This document shows, piece by piece, positions 39,880 through 47,931 of a DNA stretch of 64,000 bases. The position numbers were made by a program, and so were the translations under genes. How positions within the stretch are numbered: the first letter of the stretch is position 1; each line of letters begins with the position of its first letter. The notes below the pieces were generated by a model, which ran no database searches, was not told the DNA's origin, and saw nothing but the letters and a program-made list of their open reading frames with translations. The DNA comes from Acidovorax sp. NO-1 (lineage in GTDB: Bacteria; Pseudomonadota; Gammaproteobacteria; Burkholderiales; Burkholderiaceae_C): NCBI RefSeq assembly GCF_000238595.1, contig NZ_AGTS01000137.1, forward strand, positions 35,737-99,736, read 5' to 3'.

Positions 39880-41532
39880 TTGACCGCCACCCCTGCCCCC
39901 TCTGCCGCGCCGCCCTGCCCGGCGCTTGCCTGCCTCGCGCTGCTTCTTCTGGCCGCATGGCCCGCCCACGCCCAGGACACCTCGCGCATTGCCCGCGTTA
40001 CCGTCTACCCCGGCAGTGCCACGGTGGAGCGCGTGGCCCGGGTGCCTGCGGGCGCACGCAGCCTCACGCTGGCCTGCCTGCCCGCGTCGCTGGATGCGCA
40101 AAGCCTGCAGATCAACGCCGACCCTGCCGTGCGCGTGGGCGAGTTCAACGTGCTGACCGAAGACCGCGATGTGGTGAGCGCCTGCGCCAGCCCGCTGGAC
40201 GGTCGCATCCGCGAGCTGGAAGACCAGATTGCCGGCGTGAAGGCCGAGGCCTCGGCGCTGCAGCTGGTGCAGGGCTACCTGCGCAGCGTGGCCCAGGCGG
40301 GCCCGGGCGAAGAAACCGCCACCACCCCCCGCACGGCCAGCCCCGCACCCGCACAGATCACGGCCACCGCCGACGTGCTGCGCAAGTCGGGCCACGAGAG
40401 CTTTGCGCGTGCGCACCAGCTGGCGCGCAAGCAGGAGGCGCTGGAGCTGGCCTTGAAGCCCCTGGTGGCCGAGCGTGACCGCGTGGCCAGCCAGCGCGCA
40501 CGGGTGGTGTCGGTCACCATTAACCTGGCTGCCGAGCGTGAGGCCGAGCTGCGCGTGTCCTACCAGGTGCGCGGCCCCGGCTGGCAGCCCAGCTACCGCG
40601 CCACGCTGGACGCAGAAAAGTCCACCCTGCTGATCGAGCGGCAGGCACTGGTGGCGCAAAACAGCGGCGAGGACTGGTCGAGCGTGCAGCTCACGCTTTC
40701 CACCGGCCAGCCCGGGCGCACCACTGCAGGCCGCCTGCCGCGCGCCTGGACGCTGGATGTGGCCCCGCCCCCGCAGCCCGTGGCCGCGCCCGCACCTGCG
40801 ATGGCCATGGCCCCCGCGCCATCCACCCTGGCGCGCACACGCGGCGCGGCGGAGCAGGAGTCAATGCCCACCTTCGACGTGGGCACGCTCGACAAGGGCT
40901 TTGCCACCGAGTTTTCCGTGCCGCAGCGCATCACCGTGCCGTCCAGCGGCCAGCGCGTGACGCTGGCGCTGGGCAACCACACGGCCCCTGCCACGCTGAT
41001 CACCCGCACCGCTCCGGCCGTGGAAGAGGCCGCCTACCTGGTGGCCCAGATTGCGCAGCCGCCCGGCGTGTGGCCCGCCGGGCCGGCGGGGCTGTACCGT
41101 GACGGCGCGTTCGTCGGCAACGGCCGCATCGACTTCGGCACGCCCAGCGCGGGCGCCCCGGCGGGCAGCAGCAGCCTCTCGTTTGGCCGCGATGAGCTGG
41201 TGACCGTGCGCACAGAGCCGGTGCAGGACCTGACGGGCAGCGCGGGGTTCACCGGCGCACGCACCGAACGCACCACACGCCGCGCCTACAGCGTGGACAA
41301 CCGCCACAAAACCGGGATCACGCTGCAGGTGCTGCACGCCGCGCCGGTGTCGCGCAACGAGAAGATCGAGGTTGAATCCCGCTACCAGCCCCAGCCCACC
41401 GACACAGCCTGGAACCGCAGCCCCGGCACCGTAGCCTGGCAGCAGAGCCTGGCTGCGGGGGCCACGGCCCGGTTCAGTGCCGAGCACACCATCCGCTACC
41501 CCAAAGACATCGAGCTGCTGGAGCGCCAGTGA
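39880..41532 (+). CDS. Secreted DUF4139-domain protein
   Basis: A 550-residue exported protein. TTG 39880 follows CAGGAG and gives a signal peptide ending LLLLAAWPAHAQ, so it is chosen over in-frame codons upstream without a signal. DTSRIARVTVYPGSATVERV opens an N-terminal DUF4140-like segment, then a coiled coil (IRELEDQIAGVKAEASALQL; ARKQEALELALKPLVAERDR), then the DUF4139 beta domain (LRVSYQVRGPGWQPSYRATL; GEDWSSVQLTLSTGQPGR). Such proteins are related to mucoidy inhibitor A homologues; function is unknown. It diverges from the candidate effector module across 226 bases in which I see nothing else. Confidence 0.85.
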   Translation: MTATPAPSAAPPCPALACLALLLLAAWPAHAQDTSRIARVTVYPGSATVERVARVPAGARSLTLACLPASLDAQSLQINADPAVRVGEFNVLTEDRDVVSACASPLDGRIRELEDQIAGVKAEASALQLVQGYLRSVAQAGPGEETATTPRTASPAPAQITATADVLRKSGHESFARAHQLARKQEALELALKPLVAERDRVASQRARVVSVTINLAAEREAELRVSYQVRGPGWQPSYRATLDAEKSTLLIERQALVAQNSGEDWSSVQLTLSTGQPGRTTAGRLPRAWTLDVAPPPQPVAAPAPAMAMAPAPSTLARTRGAAEQESMPTFDVGTLDKGFATEFSVPQRITVPSSGQRVTLALGNHTAPATLITRTAPAVEEAAYLVAQIAQPPGVWPAGPAGLYRDGAFVGNGRIDFGTPSAGAPAGSSSLSFGRDELVTVRTEPVQDLTGSAGFTGARTERTTRRAYSVDNRHKTGITLQVLHAAPVSRNEKIEVESRYQPQPTDTAWNRSPGTVAWQQSLAAGATARFSAEHTIRYPKDIELLERQ

Positions 41533-41586
41533 AGCCGAAGGCCCGCGGCGCCGCGCCAGGGCCCCCGCCGCTCGGTCACAATCCCC

Positions 41587-41606
41587 CTGCCCCGGTTCTG
41601 GGGCAG
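41587..41606 (+). promoter_or_regulatory. Hairpin abutting the ribosome site of the universal stress protein gene
   Basis: CTGCCCC and GGGGCAG form a perfect 7-bp stem around GGTTCT, and AGGAG overlaps its 3' edge, 10 bases before the ATG at 41621. Folding could limit access to the ribosome site; alternatively it is the end of the upstream transcript without a T-run. Confidence 0.4.
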
Positions 41607-41620
41607 GAGCCCCACCCGCC

Positions 41621-42097
41621 ATGAGCTACCAGCACATTCTTGTTGCCGTTGACGGCAGCCCTACATCCGGCCACGCCATCTCCCAGGCCACGGCCCTGGC
41701 GCATGCCACAGGCGGCCGCATCCGCCTGCTGAACGTGATGGACCCCGTCGCCCACATCAGCGGCTTCGAGCGGCCCGAGGTGTACCGCAATGAAGTACTG
41801 CCGCGCCTGCAGCAAGCGGGCGAGGCACTGTTGCAGCAGGCCCGGGCACAGGTGGCAGAGCGCGGCGTGCCCGTGGACACGGTGCTCATCGAGAACCTGG
41901 ACGCCCGCGTCGCACAGATCGTGGTGGACCACGCACGGGCCTGGGGCGCTGACCTGATCGTGCTGGGCACCCACGGGCGCCGTGGCCTCGCGCGCGTGCT
42001 GATGGGCAGCGATGCCGAGCAGATCGCCCGCACCGCGTCCGTGCCGGTGCTGCTGGTGCGCACCCCCGAGCCCGCCGCCCCGCGCGCCGGCACCTGA
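41621..42097 (+). CDS. Universal stress protein (UspA family)
   Basis: A 158-residue single-domain Usp. MSYQHILVAVDGSPTSGHAI at the start and GTHGRRGLARVLMGSDAEQI, containing the ATP-binding G-2x-G-9x-G(S) motif, show an ATP-binding member. Usp proteins support survival under starvation or stress. It precedes pgpA with a short gap. Confidence 0.93.
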   Translation: MSYQHILVAVDGSPTSGHAISQATALAHATGGRIRLLNVMDPVAHISGFERPEVYRNEVLPRLQQAGEALLQQARAQVAERGVPVDTVLIENLDARVAQIVVDHARAWGADLIVLGTHGRRGLARVLMGSDAEQIARTASVPVLLVRTPEPAAPRAGT

Positions 42098-42119
42098 CCC
42101 ACGCCGCGCCCTCTCTCCC

Positions 42120-42653
42120 ATGATGCCCCTGCCCCAACCGCCCGAACCCGCGGCACTGCCCCCCCTGCGCCCCAACGTGCGCTTTCTGCTGGCGCACCCG
42201 GCCCACTTCATTGCCCTGGGCTTTGGCGCGGGCATGTCGCGCATCGCGCCGGGCACCGTGGGCACACTGTGGGCCTGGCTGAGCTACCTCGCGCTGCAGC
42301 AGTGGCTGTCGCCCCTGCAGATGGGCCTGCTGATTGCGGCAAGCACAGTGGTGGGCTGGTGGGCCTGCACCACCACCGCCCGCCACATGCGGGTGGCCGA
42401 CCCCGGCAGCATCGTGTGGGACGAGGTGGTGGCCTTCTGGCTGGTGCTGTGGCTGGCCATGCCCATGGGTTTCTCGGGCCAGCTCGCGGTGTTCGCCCTG
42501 TTCCGCATCTTCGATGCCGCCAAGCCCGGCCCCGTGGGCTGGGCCGACGGCCTGTTCAAGGGCTTTGGCTGGCGCGGCGGCTGGGGCATCTTGTGGGACG
42601 ACTTTGTGGCAGCCTTCTGCACGCTGCTGGTCGTGGCACTGTGGAGGTTTTGA
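42120..42653 (+). CDS. pgpA: Phosphatidylglycerophosphatase A
   Basis: A 177-residue membrane enzyme that removes phosphate from phosphatidylglycerophosphate. FGAGMSRIAPGTVGTLWAWL is the signature (GxGxxxxAPGTxG), followed by SIVWDEVVAFWLVLW and FRIFDAAKPGPVGWADG with catalytic acids, then GWGILWDDFVAAFCTLLVVA. Two ATG codons in a row open the frame at 42120. Its TGA overlaps the pncC ATG (TGATG), so the two are coupled. thiL, 5 kb upstream, is often next to pgpA in other bacteria; here it has been separated. Confidence 0.95.
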   Translation: MMPLPQPPEPAALPPLRPNVRFLLAHPAHFIALGFGAGMSRIAPGTVGTLWAWLSYLALQQWLSPLQMGLLIAASTVVGWWACTTTARHMRVADPGSIVWDEVVAFWLVLWLAMPMGFSGQLAVFALFRIFDAAKPGPVGWADGLFKGFGWRGGWGILWDDFVAAFCTLLVVALWRF

Positions 42654-43180
42654 TGACGGTCACTTCACTATCAAAAAGTGAGCTACTCGCGCTTGATGCA
42701 CAAGCGCTAGAGGCCAATCTGACTCAAATTTCCCTGCGGCTGATCCAGCAAGGCCACATGCTGGCCACCGCCGAAAGCTGCACGGGCGGCATGATCGCCG
42801 CGGCCTGCACCGACCTGCCCGGCGCCAGCACCTGGTTTGAGCGCGGCTTTGTCACCTACTCCAACGCCGCCAAGGCCGACATGCTGGGCGTGCCCGCAGC
42901 GCTCATTGAACAGGAAGGCGCCGTGAGCGAGGCCGTGGCCCGCGCCATGGCCGATGGGGCACTCCTGCATTCGCAGGCCCAGGTCAGCCTGGCCGTGACC
43001 GGCGTCGCGGGGCCCCTGGGCGGCAGCGACGCCAAGCCCGTGGGCACGGTGTGGTTCGCCTGGTGCGTGAATGGCGAAACCCACAGCGAAATGCAGCACT
43101 TCCCGGGCGACCGCGCCACCATCCGGGCCGCCACCGTGCGGTATGCGTTGCAGCGGCTGCTGGCTTTTTTGCTGGGCTGA
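42653..43180 (+). CDS. pncC: Nicotinamide-nucleotide amidase (CinA C-terminal family)
   Basis: A 175-residue enzyme that deamidates NMN in pyridine-nucleotide salvage. HMLATAESCTGGMIAAACTD, FERGFVTYSNAAKADMLGV, GAVSEAVARAMADGALLHS and AVTGVAGPLGGSDAKPVGTV are diagnostic. Residues about 6-26 (after MTVTS, to the TQI before SLRLIQQG) come from repeat A copy 6, lengthening the N-terminus beyond the usual 160 residues. GGAGG lies nine bases before the ATG. It overlaps pgpA by one base. Confidence 0.94.
   Translation: MTVTSLSKSELLALDAQALEANLTQISLRLIQQGHMLATAESCTGGMIAAACTDLPGASTWFERGFVTYSNAAKADMLGVPAALIEQEGAVSEAVARAMADGALLHSQAQVSLAVTGVAGPLGGSDAKPVGTVWFAWCVNGETHSEMQHFPGDRATIRAATVRYALQRLLAFLLG
42668..42730 (+). 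repeat. Palindromic repeat family A, copy 6 (in frame at the N-terminus of pncC)
   Basis: ACTATCAAAAAGTGAGCTAC, core CGCGCTTGATGCACAAGCGC, tail TAGAGGCCAATCTGACTC then AAATT. It adds about 20 codons without stop. Confidence 0.8.
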
Positions 43181-43393
43181 GCCGCCCCGCCCCGCAGCGG
43201 TCTGGCTGTGGCCAGGTGCCCGCCCGCAAATCGCCAAGGCTGCCTGTGCAATTGTTCACGCTCACCCCGGCGGCAGGGTCAGCGGCAGCGCGCACGGCGT
43301 TGAACGTGTTCCTAGAATCCGCCGCTTCGCACGCTGTGAATGCCGGCCCTCGGCCGTTGCAGCGCCCCTTCCAGCCCGACCTATTGCGCGACC

Positions 43394-45283
43394 ATGCCCC
43401 CTTTTACCGCCACCCAGAACCAACTCCTCACCGAGCACCTGCGCAACTTTCTGCCAGGCATCGAGCCCGAGGCGCTGGAGCTGCTGCGCGGCCAACTCGA
43501 ATGGGTGGAAATGCCCGGCGGCGGCACCCTGATGGCGCAGGGGGAGCCCGGCGAGTCGATGTACCTCACCGTGAGCGGCCGCCTGCGTGCCTATGTGCGC
43601 AGCGATGACGGCAGCAGCGGCCCGCAGCGCCGTGTGGCCGATATGGGCCGGGGCCAGGTGATTGGCGAGATCAGCCTGTTCACCGATGCGCCCCGCGCGG
43701 CCACCGTGGTCGCCGTGCGCGACTCGGTGCTAGTGCGCCTGACCAAGGACGTGTTCAAGACCCTGCTGGCCAGCAGCGCCCAGGTGTCGATTGCCCTCAC
43801 GCGCCAGATCATCCAGCGCCTGCAAACGGGCACCGCCGCCCACACGGCCGCACAGGAGCGGCCCGTGGCCATGGGCCTGCTGCCCGTGAGCAGCGGCGTG
43901 GACCTGCAGGGCGTTGGCCAGAGCCTGGCGCGCCAGCTGGGCACCATCGGCCGCGTGCGTGTGGTCGACTCCGCCACCGTGGACGCAGAGCTGCAAGAGC
44001 CCGGCATTGCCCAGCGCGAAGGCGCCGACGCCACGGCCAACCGGCGCATCGCCATGCTGCTCGACGAGATTGAGGCCCGCAACGACTTTGTGCTGCTGCT
44101 GGCCGACCCCGAGCCCACCCCCTGGACGCGGCGCGTGAGCCGCCACTGCGACGAGTTGCTGCTGCTGGCCGACGCGCAGGCCGAACCCGCGATCCACCCC
44201 ATCGAGGAACACTGTCTCATGCGCCGCGCGCCCCTGGCCGAGGCCGCCGAGATCCTGGTGCTGCTGCACCCCCAAGGCACGCAGTGCCCGCGTGGCACCC
44301 AGCAATGGCTGGACCGCCGCCCCGTGGCCGACCATGTGCATGTGCGCCCCACCCTCGACCGCGACATGGCGCGCCTGGCCCGCATCCAGAGCCGCACCGC
44401 CGTGGGCCTGGTGCTGGCGGGCGGCGGTGCGCGCGGCTTTGCGCACCTGGGCATCTACCGCGCATTGCAGGAAGAAGGCGTGGAGATCGACTGCGTGGGT
44501 GGCACCAGCATCGGATCGGTCATGGCCGCGTATGTGGCATCCGACCGGCCGCTGGCGACGGTGATGGCCAACGCCCGCGAGGCGTTTCGCACCAACCCCA
44601 CGGGAGACTTCAACCTGCTGCCGCTGATGTCGCTCATCAAGGGCCGCCGACTGCGCCACATCCTGCACGAGGCCGTGGGGAGCCTGGTGGGCTTCCCGGC
44701 CCAGGTGGAAGACCTGTGGAAGAACTACTACTGCGTGGCCACCAACTACTCGCGCGCCAGCGAACAGGTGGTGCGCCGTGGCAGCCTGGTGAAGTCGCTG
44801 CTGGCCAGCATCTCCATCCCCGGTGCATTGCCGCCCGTGGTGCACGAGGGCGACCTGCTGTGCGACGGTGGTACGTTCAACAACTTTCCGGTGGACGTGA
44901 TGCGCAGCAGCATGCGCGGCGTGGGCACGGTGATCGGCGTGGACCTGAACTTCCGCAAGCCGCGCCGCATCGAGCTGGACGACATCCCCACCAGCTGGGC
45001 CCTGCTGCGCGACAAGCTGCGCCCGCGCGCCCAGCGCCACTACAAGCTGCCCTCGCTCGCCAGCTACCTCATGCAGGTCACCATCCTGTACAGCATGTCG
45101 CGCCAGCGCCAGTCGCAACAGCTCACCGACCTGTACTTCACCCCCCCCATGGACCGCGTGGGCATGCTGCAGTGGAACCGCTTCGAGCAGATCGTGCAGC
45201 AGGGGTATGCACATGGCATCCAGGTGCTGGACGGCCTGGATGACATCAAGCATCGGCGCATCGGCGGGCTGCGGGAGGCCTGA
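43394..45283 (+). CDS. Patatin-like phospholipase with cyclic-nucleotide-binding domain (bacterial NTE type)
   Basis: A 629-residue protein. Residues about 20-140 are a cNMP-binding domain (FLPGIEPEALELLRGQLEWV; GQVIGEISLFTDAPRAATVV). A central domain to about 320 resembles the segment seen in neuropathy-target-esterase homologues. The patatin domain has the oxyanion loop GGGARGF (about 340), the nucleophile Ser in GGTSIGS (about 369) and the Asp in DGGTFNNFP (about 490), a complete Ser-Asp dyad. It probably hydrolyses lyso- or phospholipids under nucleotide control. The start MPPFTATQNQLLTEHLR at 43394 is chosen because upstream residues do not fit the family. Confidence 0.9.
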   Translation: MPPFTATQNQLLTEHLRNFLPGIEPEALELLRGQLEWVEMPGGGTLMAQGEPGESMYLTVSGRLRAYVRSDDGSSGPQRRVADMGRGQVIGEISLFTDAPRAATVVAVRDSVLVRLTKDVFKTLLASSAQVSIALTRQIIQRLQTGTAAHTAAQERPVAMGLLPVSSGVDLQGVGQSLARQLGTIGRVRVVDSATVDAELQEPGIAQREGADATANRRIAMLLDEIEARNDFVLLLADPEPTPWTRRVSRHCDELLLLADAQAEPAIHPIEEHCLMRRAPLAEAAEILVLLHPQGTQCPRGTQQWLDRRPVADHVHVRPTLDRDMARLARIQSRTAVGLVLAGGGARGFAHLGIYRALQEEGVEIDCVGGTSIGSVMAAYVASDRPLATVMANAREAFRTNPTGDFNLLPLMSLIKGRRLRHILHEAVGSLVGFPAQVEDLWKNYYCVATNYSRASEQVVRRGSLVKSLLASISIPGALPPVVHEGDLLCDGGTFNNFPVDVMRSSMRGVGTVIGVDLNFRKPRRIELDDIPTSWALLRDKLRPRAQRHYKLPSLASYLMQVTILYSMSRQRQSQQLTDLYFTPPMDRVGMLQWNRFEQIVQQGYAHGIQVLDGLDDIKHRRIGGLREA

Positions 45284-45367
45284 GCACCGGGCCGACGCAC
45301 GGACGGTGCCGGCGGAGGGGCCGGTGTAGCATGGGCGCCCCGAGGAAACGAGAGAGGGACACCCCAC

Positions 45368-45856
45368 ATGCACCCCAACGCCCAGACCCTGCACCGCTTC
45401 TACACCGCCTTCGCGCAGCTGGACCACGCCACCATGGTCGCCTGCTATGCGCCCGACGCCAGGTTTGACGACGAGGCCTTTTCCCTGAAGGGCCGCGACC
45501 AGATCAGCGGCATGTGGCGCATGCTGTGCACCGCCACCAAAAAGCCCGGCGCCGCCGAGCACTGGAAGCTGGAATTCAGCGGTATCGACGCCGATGCCCA
45601 AACCGGCAAGGCGCACTGGGAGGCGCACTACCTCTTCAGCGCCACGGGGCGCAAGGTGCACAACATCATCGACGGCACCTTCACCTTCACGCCCGACGGG
45701 CTGATCGCCACCCACCGCGACCGGTTCAGCTTCTGGCGCTGGGCGCGGCAGGCGCTGGGCGCGCCGGGGCTGCTGCTGGGCTGGTCGCCCTCGCTCAAGC
45801 GCAAGGTGCGCAGTACGGCGGCGGGGAATTTGAAGAAGTTTTTGGCGCAGGGGTGA
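45368..45856 (+). CDS. SnoaL/NTF2-fold protein
   Basis: A 162-residue protein of the nuclear-transport-factor-2 fold: TLHRFYTAFAQLDHATMVAC, YAPDARFDDEAFSLKGRDQI and THRDRFSFWRWARQALGAPG fit SnoaL-like polyketide-cyclase-related proteins. The function of most stand-alone members is unknown. It follows the patatin gene by 84 bases in the same direction. Confidence 0.85.
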   Translation: MHPNAQTLHRFYTAFAQLDHATMVACYAPDARFDDEAFSLKGRDQISGMWRMLCTATKKPGAAEHWKLEFSGIDADAQTGKAHWEAHYLFSATGRKVHNIIDGTFTFTPDGLIATHRDRFSFWRWARQALGAPGLLLGWSPSLKRKVRSTAAGNLKKFLAQG

Positions 45857-45918
45857 GGGGGCGCCGAGCGTCAGTAGTCGGCCAATAGCGGTCAGATGAT
45901 TCTTTACGAAAGCACTTC

Positions 45919-46098
45919 GTGAGCAACCCGAACCAGTCCCACGACGACGCAGTCGCCACTGCCAAAACAAAGAGCGTCAACCACCATTTCAAGAGGGAGG
46001 GGCGATTGATGATCTGGTTTGTTGTTGGCGTACCAGTCATCCTGCTGCTCGGCGCCTTTCTGTTGGGTCCCGCGCTCCTCTCTTTCGTAGGCAGGTAG
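45919..46098 (+). CDS. Possible small single-pass membrane protein
   Basis: A 59-codon frame from GTG 45919: a polar N-terminus (SNPNQSHDDAVATAKTKSVN) followed by one hydrophobic helix (MIWFVVGVPVILLLGAFLLG) and FVGR. The internal ATG with GGGAGGGG upstream would give a 28-residue form. It lies in the AT-richer patch after the SnoaL gene. I recognise no family; it is plausible but unproven. Confidence 0.4.
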   Translation: MSNPNQSHDDAVATAKTKSVNHHFKREGRLMIWFVVGVPVILLLGAFLLGPALLSFVGR

Positions 46099-46157
46099 AA
46101 GGATCGAACGCGTAACTTGCAAACCACGGCCAGAAGCGTCAATTTGATTAAGCGACC

Positions 46158-46568
46158 ATGACAGCCTCGACATCAAAAGAAGTAACCGCGTTGGATTCGT
46201 TCTATAGCGATTTCGACTGGTACGTGGGTCACGCTCGCTCACTTGCGATGAGTCCCGAAGATTGCTGCGCTGACCAGGGCAATTTTCTGGTTGCCGGTGA
46301 GCTTTTCTACTTCTTACTGCAACCGACTCAGCTTGTGGATGACCCGCTCGGGCTTATGACCACAACGCAGAAGCTAGCAGTTGAAATACTTCGGGACAGC
46401 GTCGAGTTGGTCCCCCCTGAGGCAAGGAGTGGTGGTTCGACCGCTGCTGAATCGCTTGCTGATATGCAGCATCCATCATGGACGCTACCCCGCCGCCTTG
46501 CGCAGGAGCTACTTACGGTCCTTGCTCCTCTTGCAGCGGCGCGCGATGTCTTTTATTCAAACGGATAA
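46158..46568 (+). CDS. Hypothetical protein in an accessory patch
   Basis: A 136-residue soluble frame (MTASTSKEVTALDSFYSDFD; HARSLAMSPEDCCADQGNF; LAVEILRDSVELVPPEARSG). Helical and acidic, with no family recognised. Base composition is lower in GC than the neighbours, and the flanks lack conserved order, so it is probably an acquired gene. The ribosome site is poor. Confidence 0.5.
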   Translation: MTASTSKEVTALDSFYSDFDWYVGHARSLAMSPEDCCADQGNFLVAGELFYFLLQPTQLVDDPLGLMTTTQKLAVEILRDSVELVPPEARSGGSTAAESLADMQHPSWTLPRRLAQELLTVLAPLAAARDVFYSNG

Positions 46569-46790
46569 CGCGCCGCTCAATGCGGCAACGAGCGGCTGCT
46601 TCGGGCCCATAACCGCTGTCCGTGCCGCCCGAAAGCGGTCACTCAGAGCGCGCGCAGCGAGCGTCCATTCTCGGGATGAGACCCGGGGCGGCTATAGAAC
46701 CAAAACGCACACCACCGCACTCAACAACCCGCGGACAGCCACCGGTGCTGAACATCGCCCACAACCGCAGCTTGCACCAGCAGAATTACC

Positions 46791-46849
46791 AAGCCAAATT
46801 ACCCTCCAGCGCTTACCAGGCAAGCGCTATCAGCTATCAAATCAGAAGC
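46791..46849 (-). repeat. Palindromic repeat family A, copy 7
   Basis: On the minus strand CTGATTTGATAGCTGATAGC, GCTTGCCTGGTAAGCGCTGG, AGGGTAATTTGG. It ends ten bases before the stop codon of the SEC-C gene, which is transcribed on the same strand, so it may help end that transcript. The rest of 46569-46858 shows no gene. Confidence 0.8.
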
Positions 46850-46858
46850 ATCCATCAC

Positions 46859-47716
46859 TCAAGCCCCGTGGCACTTCTTGTACTTCTTGCCACTGCCGCA
46901 GTAGCAAGGGTCGTTGCGCCCCGGCTCGGGTGCCTTGCGCACCGTCTCCACGCGCGGGCCCATGCTCTTCCACAGCTGGCGCAGGTCGTACACGGCCCAG
47001 ATGGCTTCGCCGAAGGCCTCGACGCGCGCCTGGCTGGTGCTGGGTGGGCCGTCTTCGTCGTACATGCAGACTTCGGGCTTGCCCGTGTCGTCTTCGGTCA
47101 GGGCAACGATGCGGTCCAGCGCGTCATCCAGCCACTTGGCGGCTTCCTTGTCGCGGGGGGCGGCCCAGTCTTCGGGCCAGTTTTCCACCGCAAACATGAA
47201 GCCCAGCGCCCACACCTGGCCGAAGGACGGGATCTCCTGGTCGTCGCCCATTTCGGCGCGTTGCTCATCCGTCAGGCTGGCCACGGCGCCGCGCATGTCC
47301 ATGGCTTCGGGCTGGAAGGTGCGGTCGTCGTCCAGCGTCTTCACGTCGGTGTCGAGCTGGGTCACGATTTCGGCCCAGCGGCGGTTCCACAGCTCTAAAA
47401 AGCGCGCCTGCTGGGCGGCGTCAGCAAAGGCTGGCAACTGCGGCAGCGGGTCGCCTTCGGCAACATCCAGCTCGGCGCCGTCGCCCAGCAGCATGGGCAG
47501 GTACTCGGCCGGGGCGATGGGGCGGCGGCTGCAGATCAGCGCGGTCATGAAGCCATCGCAGAACTCCCACTGCGGGATTTCCTCGCCGCGCGAGCGCAGG
47601 TCGTCGAGGATGTTGTCGATCTCTTCCAGCTCTTCAGGGCCCAGTGCGGCGGCCGGGGCGCCCGCGGGGTCATCAAGATCGTCGGTGGAGGGAGTGGGCG
47701 ATGTGGGTTCGGTCAT
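46859..47716 (-). CDS. UPF0149/YecA-type protein with C-terminal SEC-C zinc motif
   Basis: A 285-residue protein. [20 protein letters not shown] then [20 protein letters not shown] and [20 protein letters not shown] are the UPF0149 domain; the C-terminus [20 protein letters not shown] is the SEC-C motif with a CxC...C-H zinc site like that of SecA. YecA-type proteins bind ribosomes in E. coli; this copy has an expanded acidic middle. It is divergent from the glutamate-synthase-like gene. Confidence 0.9.
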   Translation of the reverse strand: MTEPTSPTPSTDDLDDPAGAPAAALGPEELEEIDNILDDLRSRGEEIPQWEFCDGFMTALICSRRPIAPAEYLPMLLGDGAELDVAEGDPLPQLPAFADAAQQARFLELWNRRWAEIVTQLDTDVKTLDDDRTFQPEAMDMRGAVASLTDEQRAEMGDDQEIPSFGQVWALGFMFAVENWPEDWAAPRDKEAAKWLDDALDRIVALTEDDTGKPEVCMYDEDGPPSTSQARVEAFGEAIWAVYDLRQLWKSMGPRVETVRKAPEPGRNDPCYCGSGKKYKKCHGA

Positions 47717-47931
47717 GGGGGGCTCCGGTCGTCAAGCGAGATAGCGGGGGCGGTAAAACATTGTTTTACTTTTATGATGCGCAGGCCTTGTGCCGTGGCG
47801 CTGGTGTAGCGGCGCAGGTACGGCGACCCGGGGTGGTGCCGGGCCTCAAAAGCGCCTTGCGCAACATGGCACCCGATAAAAAGGCGGTCAGTGTAGCCCC
47901 CTCTCGCACCGCCACCAGAACCAGGACCCCC

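Noticed and set aside
46560..46680. Possible integron attachment site or cassette around the hypothetical gene
   Set aside because: No pair of core sites in the right order and no integrase; only a vague resemblance.
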